Positions 1 to 8,396 of a stretch of 41,369 nt of DNA are shown in pieces. The DNA is from Streptomyces sp. S3(2020) (GTDB lineage Bacteria; Actinomycetota; Actinomycetes; Streptomycetales; Streptomycetaceae). A model generated the notes under the pieces. That model saw only the letters and a list, made by a program, of their open reading frames with translations, had not been told where the DNA came from and searched no databases. Location: positions 1-41,369 of the forward strand of contig NZ_JABERD010000078.1 of NCBI RefSeq assembly GCF_013044505.1, written 5' to 3'. The position numbers and the translations under genes were made by a program. Each line of letters begins with the position of its first letter. Position 1 is the stretch's first letter.

Positions 1-2
1 GC

Positions 3-299
3 GGGCACTCGGTGTCCCTCGCTCAGGCCGCGCCGCGGGCCGGGTTCGCGCCGCTCGCGCCGGACGCGCTCGGCAGCCCGGACCCGGCGGCGGTGACCGG
101 AGCGGCCCGTGGGCCGACCCCGGTCACCCTGTTCTTGCCGGAGGGGGGGGAGCCGACCCCGCGGGACCAGGTTCCGGCCCGCCCGGCATTACGGATGACG
201 GTCCGAGCAGGCAAGATGGGCGGCAGAACAGTACACCTGACGTACGTGAGGCGTTCGCCCAGGGGTCGGCCCGCCGATCATGGTCCGCAACACGGATGA
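3..299 (+). CDS. possible 3' fragment of an unrecognised protein
   Basis: An open frame enters from the left edge and stops at 297-299. The translation is Ala/Pro/Gly-rich. Its first part (SLAQAAPRAGFAPLAPDALGSP) loosely resembles a recurring segment of actinobacterial membrane or anti-sigma-like proteins in which an 'AGF.PL.P..LG.P' stretch precedes a beta-rich domain; this is a weak impression. A run of eight G (143-150) lies inside the frame, so a frameshift there is possible and the true end may lie in another frame. No start codon is in the window. It may simply be non-coding high-GC DNA upstream of glnA2. Confidence 0.25.
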   Translation, partial: GHSVSLAQAAPRAGFAPLAPDALGSPDPAAVTGAARGPTPVTLFLPEGGEPTPRDQVPARPALRMTVRAGKMGGRTVHLTYVRRSPRGRPADHGPQHG

Positions 300-390
300 A
301 ATGGTGTTGTGGTGGGATGCTCAGGTGCCCGACCGTCTCGCGCGGGACCGGAGACAGGTGGCCTGACCAGCAAGGATGGGGAAGCGGAAG
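300..390 (+). promoter_or_regulatory. upstream region and ribosome site of the glnA2-like gene
   Basis: No gene is evident here. A GGGGAAG at about 378-384 is spaced 6 nt from the ATG at 391 and is a suitable ribosome-binding site. The alternative ATG at 376 has only AAGG directly against it. No clear -35/-10 pair or GlnR box could be picked out by eye. Confidence 0.4.
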
Positions 391-1752
391 ATGGACAAGC
401 AGCAGGAGTTCGTGCTCCGGACGTTGGAGGAGCGCGACATCCGGTTCGTACGCCTGTGGTTCACGGACGTGCTGGGCTTCCTCAAGTCCGTCGCCGTGGC
501 CCCGGCCGAACTGGAACAGGCCTTCGACGAGGGCATCGGATTCGACGGCTCCGCGATCGAGGGATTCGCTCGCGTATACGAGTCCGACATGATCGCCAAG
601 CCGGATCCGTCGACCTTCCAGATCCTGCCGTGGCGCGCCGAGGCGCCCGGTACGGCCCGGATGTTCTGCGACATCCTCATGCCGGACGGCTCGCCGTCCT
701 TCGCGGACCCGCGCTATGTGCTCAAGCGCGCGCTGGCCCGCACCTCGGACCTGGGCTTCACCTTCTACACCCACCCCGAGATCGAGTTCTTCCTGCTGAA
801 GGACAAGCCGCTGGACGGCACGCGTCCCACGCCGGCCGACAACTCGGGCTACTTCGACCACACCCCGCAGAACATCGGCATGGACTTCCGCCGCCAGGCG
901 ATCACCATGCTGGAGTCGATGGGCATCTCGGTGGAGTTCTCCCACCACGAGGGCGCGCCGGGTCAGCAGGAAATCGATCTGAGGTATGCGGACGCCCTGT
1001 CCACGGCGGACAACATCATGACGTTCCGCCTGGTCATGAAGCAGGTGGCGCTGGAGCAGGGCGTGCAGGCGACGTTCATGCCGAAGCCGTTCTCCGAGCA
1101 CCCGGGCTCGGGCATGCACACGCACCTGTCCCTCTTCGAGGGCGACCGCAACGCGTTCTACGAGTCGGGCTCGGAGTACCAGCTCTCCAAGGTCGGCCGC
1201 TCCTTCATCGCGGGCCTGCTGAAGCACTCCGCGGAGATCTCCGCGGTCACCAACCAGTGGGTCAACTCCTACAAGCGCATCTGGGGCGGCTCGGAGCGCA
1301 CGGCGGGCGCGGGCGGCGAGGCCCCCTCGTACATCTGCTGGGGCCACAACAACCGCTCGGCCCTGGTCCGCGTCCCCATGTACAAGCCCGGCAAGACCGG
1401 CTCCGCCCGCATCGAGGTCCGCTCGATCGACTCCGGCGCCAACCCGTACCTGGCGTACGCGGTCTTGCTGGCCGCCGGCCTCAAGGGCATCGAGGAGGGC
1501 TACGAGCTCCCGCCGGGCGCCGAGGACGACGTCTGGGCGCTCTCCGACGCCGAGCGCCGCGCGATGGGCATCGAACCGCTGCCCCAGAACCTCGGCGAGG
1601 CCCTGTCCCTGATGGAACGCAGCGACCTGGTCGCCGAGACCCTGGGCGAACACGTCTTCGACTTCTTCCTGCGCAACAAGCGCCAGGAGTGGGAGGAGTA
1701 CCGCAGCGAGGTCACCGCCTTCGAACTGCGGAAGAACCTGCCGGTTCTGTAG
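391..1752 (+). CDS. glnA2: glutamine synthetase-family protein GlnA2 (probable gamma-glutamylpolyamine synthetase)
   Basis: This 453-residue protein has the full type-I glutamine synthetase fold: the N-terminal beta-grasp segment with FDGSAIEGF (residues 51-59), the metal ligands in HPEIEFF and HEGAPGQQEID, the GMHTHLSL ATP-site histidine motif, the flap glutamate in AGGEAPSY, and RIEVRSID...NPYLAY near the C-terminus. It matches from memory the Streptomyces GlnA2 paralogue (S. coelicolor SCO2241), reported to glutamylate polyamines rather than ammonia. Seen here: Asp52 of the ammonium pocket is kept, but the position of E. coli Ser53 is Ala55. Tyr371 sits where the adenylylated Tyr of GlnA lies, but in EGYELPP rather than NLYDLPP. 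Start chosen at 391 for its ribosome site; ATG 376 would add five residues. glnE lies 2.6 kb downstream. A hairpin follows the stop. Confidence 0.9.
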   Translation: MDKQQEFVLRTLEERDIRFVRLWFTDVLGFLKSVAVAPAELEQAFDEGIGFDGSAIEGFARVYESDMIAKPDPSTFQILPWRAEAPGTARMFCDILMPDGSPSFADPRYVLKRALARTSDLGFTFYTHPEIEFFLLKDKPLDGTRPTPADNSGYFDHTPQNIGMDFRRQAITMLESMGISVEFSHHEGAPGQQEIDLRYADALSTADNIMTFRLVMKQVALEQGVQATFMPKPFSEHPGSGMHTHLSLFEGDRNAFYESGSEYQLSKVGRSFIAGLLKHSAEISAVTNQWVNSYKRIWGGSERTAGAGGEAPSYICWGHNNRSALVRVPMYKPGKTGSARIEVRSIDSGANPYLAYAVLLAAGLKGIEEGYELPPGAEDDVWALSDAERRAMGIEPLPQNLGEALSLMERSDLVAETLGEHVFDFFLRNKRQEWEEYRSEVTAFELRKNLPVL

Positions 1753-1762
1753 AACGCGTACA

Positions 1763-1799
1763 CCGCGGGGCCGACGGTCGTGGACCGTCGGCCCCCGCG
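1763..1799. terminator. bidirectional terminator between glnA2 and the VOC gene
   Basis: GGGGCCGACGGTC (1767-1779) pairs perfectly with GACCGTCGGCCCC (1783-1795) around a GTG loop. It extends with CGC/GCG after a one-base bulge. It lies between convergent stops at 1752 and 1824. There is no long T-run, as is usual in Streptomyces. Confidence 0.8.
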
Positions 1800-1823
1800 T
1801 CTTTGCCTGGTTCCGCCGGTGGG

Positions 1824-2258
1824 CTACTCGCCGGTCAGCTTCGCGATCACCTGGTGCAGGGGTTCCGTCTCGCGGCGCTTGTACTCCTGGATCGCCCAGC
1901 CGTTGCCGTCCGGGTCCTTGAAGTACATGAAGGTGGCGCCGTCCTGCGGGGCGAACTGCACCGGCTCGCTGACGTCGAGGCCGCGCGCCTTCAGCTCGTC
2001 GTACGCCGCCTTCGCGTCCGTGACGCACAGCTGCATGCCGTGGTACGTCCCCGGCTGCGGTGTGCCCGTGGGGACCTGGAGGCCGTCGACCAGGGCGATG
2101 GAACAGCCCGAGCCGGGCGGGGTCAGCTGGACGATGCGTACGCCCTCCATCACCTCGCCGTCGAGGTCCACGTGGAAACCGACCTTGTCCTGGTAGAACT
2201 CCTTGGCCCGGTCCACGTCGGAAACCGGCAGCAGGATCACTTCGAGGGTCATGTCCAT
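1824..2258 (-). CDS. VOC-superfamily (glyoxalase/bleomycin-resistance fold) protein
   Basis: 144 residues, the normal length of a single VOC unit with two beta-alpha-beta-beta-beta modules. Seen: an N-terminal 'VSDVDRAKEFYQDKVGF' helix-strand typical of the family, 'TYHGMQLCVTDAKAAYDEL' opening the second module, and a C-terminal 'FKDPDGNGWAIQE', the most conserved VOC signature. His in YHG and the final Glu in IQE are candidate metal ligands. The start at 2258 has AAGGGAG 8 nt upstream; an upstream in-frame ATG at 2381 would add low-quality sequence. Family members include lactoylglutathione lyases, dioxygenases and resistance proteins, so the substrate cannot be assigned. It is transcribed in the same direction as the LuxR gene 205 bp upstream. 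Confidence 0.85.
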   Translation of the reverse strand: MDMTLEVILLPVSDVDRAKEFYQDKVGFHVDLDGEVMEGVRIVQLTPPGSGCSIALVDGLQVPTGTPQPGTYHGMQLCVTDAKAAYDELKARGLDVSEPVQFAPQDGATFMYFKDPDGNGWAIQEYKRRETEPLHQVIAKLTGE

Positions 2259-2463
2259 GGCGTTGACTCCCTTGTCGACGTCAGTCGAACCGCCAGCGGG
2301 TCTGGCTGAGCGGCTCCCCCTTACCGAAGCCGAAAACCGCGCGGGGCGCCACCGAGAAGACGAAAGCGTGCCCGGCACCACGGTGGAAGCCGCCGTTCCG
2401 GAGCTTCAGCGCCTCGGACCCTTTCGCAAGGGCAGGCCCCCTCGCGGGTCCGGAAGCCATCGG

Positions 2464-3192
2464 TCACAGCACCTCCGGGTCGGGGAACACCCGGGCCACC
2501 GCGGCCGTACGGCTCGACACCCCCAGCTTGCCGAAGGTGTTCTCGAGGTGCTTGCGGACGGTGCTGGGGGAGACGACGAGTTGTTCGGCGATCTGCGGAG
2601 TATTGAGCCCCCGGGCCACGCAGCGCAGGACGTCCAGCTCCCGGTGGGTCAGCCGCACGGGAGGCCGGCGCCTGCGGGCGGCCTCCTTGTAGATGTCGTA
2701 CACATGGGGAGCCATGAGCGTCAGGGTGGTCATCTCGTGGTCGGTGAACGGCTTCGGACCGGTGCGGAAGAACTGGAAGACCCGGGTGCGGTTCGGGGCG
2801 GTGGGCAGCGCGATGTCCGCGATGTTCGGGTGCGGGGCGAGGAAATCGGTGTAGATCGGCAGATTCCGCAGCTCCCGCACCGAGAGGAAGTCCGCCATCT
2901 GGGTCGTCTCGGGAGCGTCGTGCGGCCGGCAGACCTGCAGGCACTGGAGGTGCTGGTGGCGCCAGCGCCAGTACGCGTCCATCGAGCAGTCCTCGTACGC
3001 GTCGACCGTCTCCTGGCTGTTGAGCTCCCGCCTGGTCGGGATGTCCAGCTCGCAGAAACTGGCGGCGTCACAGGGGACCAGACGCTGTAGCCCCCACAGC
3101 AGGGACATCGGCGGCAACCCGTCCGAGAGGTCCTGGCGAGCCTCCGCCAGGACGTCCGCCATACGCCGTAGATGCACTTCCGCCGTCGTCAT
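2464..3192 (-). CDS. LuxR-family transcriptional regulator
   Basis: 242 residues. The last ~65 residues are a LuxR/GerE helix-turn-helix: 'LTHRELDVLRCVARGLNTPQIAEQLVVSPSTVRKHLENTFGKLGV', with the conserved LTxRE start, the IAxxL turn and the STVRKHL recognition helix. The N-terminal ~165 residues look GAF-like (a helix, then 'LVPCDAASFCELD' and later 'RVFQFFRT') and lack the acyl-homoserine-lactone residues of quorum LuxR proteins and an Asp-phosphoacceptor receiver, so it is a stand-alone sensor-type regulator with unknown ligand. The start at 3192 has GGGAGG 6 nt upstream. It is divergent from the lipoprotein at 3349, and the 156-bp gap between them holds both promoters. Confidence 0.88.
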   Translation of the reverse strand: MTTAEVHLRRMADVLAEARQDLSDGLPPMSLLWGLQRLVPCDAASFCELDIPTRRELNSQETVDAYEDCSMDAYWRWRHQHLQCLQVCRPHDAPETTQMADFLSVRELRNLPIYTDFLAPHPNIADIALPTAPNRTRVFQFFRTGPKPFTDHEMTTLTLMAPHVYDIYKEAARRRRPPVRLTHRELDVLRCVARGLNTPQIAEQLVVSPSTVRKHLENTFGKLGVSSRTAAVARVFPDPEVL

Positions 3193-3348
3193 GGGTGCCT
3201 CCCGAGGACGGTCCCCGCCTCCCGCGAACGTACTCCCGCGCCGCCCGTGAACACCGGGATTCGCCAAATGACGAATGGGCCCGGACAGCCGACCGGAGCA
3301 TCGTCGACCTGGGCAGCACTTCGGCTGCCGGGAGAGACGGAGGTATCC

Positions 3349-4251
3349 ATGCGTCCCCACCTGAGCCCTTCGCGCCCCTCGCGCTCCTACGACGGTCGCG
3401 GCCACCCACGTCCGCACAGGGCCTCCGTCCTCGCCGCGGGCGCCGTCACCCTCGTCGCGGCTCTCCTCGCCACCGGCTGCGAGGCCGCGACCACGCAGGC
3501 CGCCCCCGAGGCCGCTCCCGGGAAGGCCGAGGCCTTCACGACCGTCCGCTTCACGCTCGGCCCCCGCGGTGGCGTCCAGCTCCACGGGACCTCCCGCGAG
3601 GCGGTCACCCCGGCCGGGTCCTACACCGTTCGCGCGGGCCGCGCACACCCCTTCGCCCGCCCCGACGGGAGTCTGCTGGTGGTGCTGCGGCACTGGCCCG
3701 AGGACCGTACGGAACGGGCCTCGCGCGGGCGGGCGCCCCGGCGGCTGGAACCGCCGGAGCAGTCCGCGGTCGAGACGGGCTTCCTGGTCGACACCGCGGA
3801 CTGGGTGCTGGCCGACCTCGACGGGCACCCGCTCCAGTGGCTGCGCGACGACACGATCCGCGTCGACACCACGAACGGCACCGTCGGCGACCTCAGCAGC
3901 CTGACCCTGTCCGGACCGCACGGGGGTCGGTCCGGACAGCCCGTCCCGCCGCCGGGCGATCCCGGGTGCGAGAAGCCCTCGCAACTGGTCCTCCCGTCGG
4001 TCGAGCCGGGCGCGTCCGTGACGGCCGTACTGACCCGGCTGCGCGCCCGCTGCCTCGACGTCCAGTACGCCACCCTGCCCGGCAAGGGCAGCCCCGGCAC
4101 CGTCCAACGGGTGTACGTCCCCCTCGCGGGCCACCCCGTCGCGGCCGCCTTCCTGCCACCCCTCGAAGGCACCACCGCCCCGGGCCGCATGCCCGGCGAC
4201 AAGGTCCTCACCGACCCGTCCCGCCCGGCCACCGTGGTGCTCACCCGCTGA
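3349..4251 (+). CDS. putative lipoprotein of unknown function
   Basis: 300 residues. The N-terminus has basic residues, a hydrophobic core (about residues 27-41) and a lipobox-like LATGC with Cys44, so export and lipid attachment are likely. The long, Arg-rich n-region fits a Tat-type signal only weakly because there is no clear twin-Arg motif. The remaining part is beta-rich without a domain I recognise; two Cys, in DPGCEKP and RARCLDV, could form a disulfide. The start is chosen at 3349 with ACGGAGG upstream; an earlier in-frame ATG (3172) would cover the divergent promoter. It stands alone before glnE, 154 bp away. Confidence 0.7.
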   Translation: MRPHLSPSRPSRSYDGRGHPRPHRASVLAAGAVTLVAALLATGCEAATTQAAPEAAPGKAEAFTTVRFTLGPRGGVQLHGTSREAVTPAGSYTVRAGRAHPFARPDGSLLVVLRHWPEDRTERASRGRAPRRLEPPEQSAVETGFLVDTADWVLADLDGHPLQWLRDDTIRVDTTNGTVGDLSSLTLSGPHGGRSGQPVPPPGDPGCEKPSQLVLPSVEPGASVTAVLTRLRARCLDVQYATLPGKGSPGTVQRVYVPLAGHPVAAAFLPPLEGTTAPGRMPGDKVLTDPSRPATVVLTR

Positions 4252-4405
4252 CTCGCTGACCCGGCATCCGCCCGCCGCGTCCTGGCCCGGTCGCCCTCTC
4301 CACCCCAGCCCCACCCGGAAACACCCACTCGATCCGCCCCGGCGCTTCTCACCCCCTCTCCGGTTACGCTCAAGCACGTATGACCTTGATCGGAGGAGGC
4401 CGAGG

Positions 4406-7387
4406 ATGACGGCGCCGGGGCGCAGGAGCAGTACCTTCAGTCGGCTGCTGCGGCACGGGTTCACCGATCCCTCGGCTGCCGAGCGCCTGCTGGAGAGCCG
4501 GGAGCTCACCGCCGTACGCAATGATCCGGTGCTGCTCGAAGCCCTCGGAGCCACCGCCGATCCCGATCTCGCGCTGCACGGTCTCGTACGGCTCCTGGAG
4601 GCGCAGCCCGATCGTGAGCTGCTGGACACGGTGATAGCGGCCAAGCCGTTGCGCGACCGGCTGCTGGGGGTGCTGGGTGCTTCCGCCGCGCTCGCCGAGC
4701 ATCTCGCCCGGCATGCCGGGGACTGGCAGGCGCTCGTCACGTACGAGCCGCGCGACCTGCACCCGGGGGTGGAGGAGTTCGAGCGGGGGCTCGCCGAGGC
4801 CACCGACCCGGTCGCGCTCCGCGTCGCCTACCGGCGCTGTCTGCTGTCCATCGCCGCCCGTGACGTGTGCGGCACCACCGACATCGCCCAGACCGCCGCC
4901 GAACTCGCCGACCTCGCCACCGCGACCCTGCGCGCCGCCCTCGCCATCGCCCGCGCCGCCGCCTCCGACGACGCCGCGCTGTGCCGCCTCGCGGTCATCG
5001 CGATGGGCAAGTGCGGTGGCCACGAGCTCAATTACGTCTCCGACGTCGATGTGATCTTCGTGGGGGAGGCGGTGGAGGGGGCTGACGAAGGCAAGGCTCT
5101 GCGCTCCGCCACCAAGCTCGCCTCGCACATGATGCGGATCTGCTCCGAGACGACCGTCGAGGGGTCGATCTGGCCCGTCGACGCCAACCTCCGGCCCGAG
5201 GGCCGCAACGGCCCGCTGGTGCGGACGCTCGCCAGCCACCTCGCCTACTACCAGCGCTGGGCCAAGACCTGGGAGTTCCAGGCACTCCTCAAGGCCCGTC
5301 CGGTCGCCGGCGACATCGAACTCGGCGAGGAGTACGTCAGCGCCCTCGAACCCCTGGTCTGGAAGGCCGCCGAGCGCGACAACTTCGTCGCCGACGTGCA
5401 GAAGATGCGGCGCAGGGTCGTCGAGAACATCCCCGTCGCCGAGGTCGAGCGTGAGCTGAAGCTGGGCCCCGGTGGCCTCCGCGACGTCGAATTCGCCGTG
5501 CAGCTGCTTCAGTTGGTGCACGGGCGCGCCGACGCCTCCCTCCGCAGCGGCACGACCCTCGACGCGCTCCAGGCCCTCGCCGCCGGCGGCTATGTAGGCC
5601 GCGACGACGCCGTACAGCTCGACGACGCCTACCGCTTCCTGCGCTCCATGGAGCACCGCATCCAGCTCTACCGGCTGCGCCGCACCCACCTCGTCCCCGA
5701 GGACGAGGCCGACCAGCGCCGTATCGGCCGCTCCCTGGGCCTGCGCGCGGATCCGGTCGTCGAGCTGAACCGTGAGTGGAAGCGGCACACGAGTGTCGTA
5801 CGGCGGCTGCACGAAAAGCTCTTCTACCGGCCGCTGCTCGACGCCGTCGCCCAACTCGCGCCCGGGGAAGCCCGGTTGAGCCCGGAGGCCGCCCGGGAGC
5901 GGCTGGTGGCGCTCGGGTACGCGGACCCGGCGGCGGCCCTGCGCCATATCGAGGCGCTCGCCTCCGGCGTCACCCGCAAGGCCGCGATCCAGCGAACTCT
6001 CCTTCCCGTACTGCTGGGTTGGTTCGCCGACTCCGCCGACCCGGACGCCGGCCTGCTCAACTTCCGCAAGGTGTCGGACGCGTTGGGCAAGACGCCCTGG
6101 TATCTGCGGCTGCTGCGCGACGAGGGCGCCGCCGCCGAGAACCTCGCGCGCGTACTGTCCGCCGGGCGCCTCGCCCCCGATCTGCTCATGCGCGCCCCGG
6201 AAGCCGTCGCGCTGCTGGGCGACAGCGACGGCGGGCTCGAACCACGCGGCCGGGCCGCGCTGGAGCAGGAGATCCTCGCCGGGGTCAGCCGTGCCGACGG
6301 CGCCACTCAGGCGGTCACCGCGGCCCGCGGAGTACGCCGCCGCGAGCTGTTCCGTATCGCCGCCGCCGACATCGTCGGCTCCTACGGCACCGAGACCCAG
6401 CCCGCCGAGGCCGACCAGGGCGCCCTGGTGGACCGGGTCGGCGGCGCCGTCTCCGACCTCAACGCGGCGACCCTCGCGGGCACCCTGCGCGCGGTGGTCC
6501 GCGACACCTGGGGCGACACCCTGCCCACCCGGTTCGCCGTCATCGGCATGGGCCGCTTCGGCGGCCACGAACTCGGCTACGGCTCCGACGCGGACGTCCT
6601 GTTCGTCCACGAGCCGCGCAACGGAGTGCCCGAGCAGTCGGCCTCCGAGGCCGCCAACAAGGTCGTCTCCGAGATGCGCCGCCTGCTCCAGATCCCGAGC
6701 GCCGACCCGCCCCTGCTGATCGACGCGGACCTGCGTCCCGAGGGCAAGTCCGGGCCGCTCGTACGGACGTTGAAGTCGTACGAGGCGTACTACCGCCGGT
6801 GGTCCCTGGTCTGGGAGTCGCAGGCGCTGCTGCGGGCCGAGGTCGTCGCCGGTGACGCGGACCTGGGGAGCCGTTTCATCGAGTTGATCGATCCGCTGCG
6901 GTACCCCGCGGAGGGGCTCGGGGACGACGCCGTACGGGAGATCCGGCGGCTGAAGGCCCGTATGGAGTCGGAGCGGTTGCCTCGCGGCGCCGACCCGAAG
7001 CTGCACACCAAGCTGGGGCCGGGTGGGCTGTCCGACGTCGAGTGGGTCGTGCAGCTCATGCAGTTGCGGCACGGGTGGGAGGAGCCGGGGCTGCGGACGA
7101 CGCGGACGCGGGAGGCCTTGGCCGCGGCCTGCGCCGCCGAACTCATCGCCGGTGAGGATGCCGAGATCCTTGATGAGGCTTGGGTGTTGGCGACCAGGGT
7201 GCGGAATGCGGTGATGCTGGTGCGGGGGCGGGCCGGGGACACCTTCCCCTCCGACCCGCGTGAACTGGCCGCCGTAGGGCGGTACTTGGGGTACGGGCCT
7301 GGGCATGTGGGGGACATGCTGGACGACTACCGGAGGACTGCGCGCAGGGCGCGGGGGGTTGTGGAGGCGTTGTTCTACGGGGCGTGA
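4406..7387 (+). CDS. glnE: bifunctional glutamine synthetase adenylyltransferase/adenylyl-removing enzyme GlnE
   Basis: 993 residues, the family's usual length. GlnE reversibly attaches AMP to a tyrosine of glutamine synthetase I in response to nitrogen status. Two nucleotidyltransferase domains are visible. The N-terminal one has GKCGGHELNYVSDVD with Asp213/Asp215 (AMP-removing half), followed by 'RPEGRNGPLVRT' and 'KLGPGGLRDVEF'. The C-terminal one has GRFGGHELGYGSDAD with Asp728/Asp730 (AMP-adding half), followed by 'RPEGKSGPLVRT' and 'KLGPGGLSDVEW'. The duplicated architecture is intact. A strong AGGAGG lies upstream of the ATG at 4406. The stop overlaps the convergent exporter gene by 13 bp. 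GlnE is known to act on GlnA; whether it acts on the nearby GlnA2 is not shown by the sequence. Confidence 0.97.
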   Translation: MTAPGRRSSTFSRLLRHGFTDPSAAERLLESRELTAVRNDPVLLEALGATADPDLALHGLVRLLEAQPDRELLDTVIAAKPLRDRLLGVLGASAALAEHLARHAGDWQALVTYEPRDLHPGVEEFERGLAEATDPVALRVAYRRCLLSIAARDVCGTTDIAQTAAELADLATATLRAALAIARAAASDDAALCRLAVIAMGKCGGHELNYVSDVDVIFVGEAVEGADEGKALRSATKLASHMMRICSETTVEGSIWPVDANLRPEGRNGPLVRTLASHLAYYQRWAKTWEFQALLKARPVAGDIELGEEYVSALEPLVWKAAERDNFVADVQKMRRRVVENIPVAEVERELKLGPGGLRDVEFAVQLLQLVHGRADASLRSGTTLDALQALAAGGYVGRDDAVQLDDAYRFLRSMEHRIQLYRLRRTHLVPEDEADQRRIGRSLGLRADPVVELNREWKRHTSVVRRLHEKLFYRPLLDAVAQLAPGEARLSPEAARERLVALGYADPAAALRHIEALASGVTRKAAIQRTLLPVLLGWFADSADPDAGLLNFRKVSDALGKTPWYLRLLRDEGAAAENLARVLSAGRLAPDLLMRAPEAVALLGDSDGGLEPRGRAALEQEILAGVSRADGATQAVTAARGVRRRELFRIAAADIVGSYGTETQPAEADQGALVDRVGGAVSDLNAATLAGTLRAVVRDTWGDTLPTRFAVIGMGRFGGHELGYGSDADVLFVHEPRNGVPEQSASEAANKVVSEMRRLLQIPSADPPLLIDADLRPEGKSGPLVRTLKSYEAYYRRWSLVWESQALLRAEVVAGDADLGSRFIELIDPLRYPAEGLGDDAVREIRRLKARMESERLPRGADPKLHTKLGPGGLSDVEWVVQLMQLRHGWEEPGLRTTRTREALAAACAAELIAGEDAEILDEAWVLATRVRNAVMLVRGRAGDTFPSDPRELAAVGRYLGYGPGHVGDMLDDYRRTARRARGVVEALFYGA

Positions 7388-8325
7388 GCTCCGGATTTCG
7401 GCTGCGGCGCCGTCGTGGCTGGTCGCGCCCGCGCGGCGGTAGCCGCAGATTCAACACAGCCCCGCGCCCCTATGGGGCGCGTCATGGCCACCCCCACTAG
7501 TACGACCACCATGCCCAACAACACCCGGATCCCGACCTGTTCGTCCAGCAGCACCGCACCCAGCGACACCGACACCACCGGCAGCAGGTAGCCGACCGTC
7601 GCCGCCGTCGTCGCGCCCTCGTCGGCGATCAAGCGGTAGTTGAGGTAGAACGTCACGCCCGTGCCCAGGACACCCAGGGCGGTCACCGCGAGGAGCGCCG
7701 TGAGATCGGCGTCCACCGGGCCCGCCACCGGCAGGGACAGCGTCGTCCACCCCGTCGCCATCAACAGCTGTGCCGCCGACATCGCCATCGGCGCCTGCTT
7801 GTCGGTGAGTTTGCGGGCCATGTACGCGAACGCCACCGCGTAGCTCGCGGCCGCCCCCAGCAGGGCCAGCGCGCTCCAGCTCAGCAGGCCCGACCGATCC
7901 CAGGGGGCGAAGATCAGGACGGTTCCGGCGAAGCCGAGGAGGAGACCGGCGAGGCGTACGGGGTGCAGGCCTCGGTCGGTGCCGAGGAGCAGGCCGATCA
8001 GGAGGGACCACAGCGGGGTCGTCGCGTTCAGCACGCCCGCGATGCCGGAGTCGAGATGCTGCTCACCCACCGCGAACAGGGCGAACGGGATGGCGTTGCA
8101 GAACAGCGCGGCCACGACCAGATGGCCCCAGACGGCCCGGGAGCGGGGCAGCCGCTGGCCGGCCGCGCGGGCCAGCACCAGCAGGGTCACCGTGCCCAGC
8201 GCGCAGCGGACGACGGTGATCTGCGCCGGGGAGAGGCCGTGGTTGAGGGCGAGCTTGATCCAGAGGAACCCCGAGCCCCAGAGGAGAGCGAGGACGGCCA
8301 TGCGGACCGTGGAGGCGGGAGACAT
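7375..8325 (-). CDS. DMT/EamA-family permease (10-TM metabolite exporter)
   Basis: 316 residues with about ten hydrophobic helices arranged as two EamA repeats: the first begins 'MAVLALLWGSGFLWIKLAL' and the second follows 'LSWSALALLGAAASYAVAFAYMARKL'. 'LNATTPLWSLLIG' and 'YLLPVVSVSLGAVLLDE' are the paired conserved helices of the family, the latter followed by a typical charged E. Members export amino acids or other small metabolites; the substrate is unknown. The C-terminal 35 residues are Ala/Arg-rich and probably cytoplasmic. The start at 8325 has AGAGG only 1 nt away; ATG 8301 is an alternative. The neighbouring divergent LysR gene is the likely regulator, a common exporter/LysR arrangement. 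Confidence 0.9.
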   Translation of the reverse strand: MSPASTVRMAVLALLWGSGFLWIKLALNHGLSPAQITVVRCALGTVTLLVLARAAGQRLPRSRAVWGHLVVAALFCNAIPFALFAVGEQHLDSGIAGVLNATTPLWSLLIGLLLGTDRGLHPVRLAGLLLGFAGTVLIFAPWDRSGLLSWSALALLGAAASYAVAFAYMARKLTDKQAPMAMSAAQLLMATGWTTLSLPVAGPVDADLTALLAVTALGVLGTGVTFYLNYRLIADEGATTAATVGYLLPVVSVSLGAVLLDEQVGIRVLLGMVVVLVGVAMTRPIGARGCVESAATAARARPATTAPQPKSGAHAP

Positions 8326-8370
8326 GCCTCTACGGTCCGAGAAGTGACGCGTGAGGACAAGTGAAGAGTT

Positions 8371-8387
8371 CTTGATGAGTTGTTAAG
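8371..8387. promoter_or_regulatory. candidate LysR operator (T-N11-A type) between exporter and LysR genes
   Basis: CTTGATGAGTTGTTAAG has outer CTT/AAG arms around 11 nt, fitting the T-N11-A pattern of LysR-family sites. It lies in the 71-bp divergent promoter region, 9 nt before the LysR start. The inner arms are not symmetrical, so this is a moderate match only. Confidence 0.4.
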
Positions 8388-8396
8388 CTGTGCTAC

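Noticed and set aside
4370..7306. 978-codon minus-strand frame opposite glnE
   Set aside because: Low-information antisense frame; glnE on the plus strand has all its motifs.
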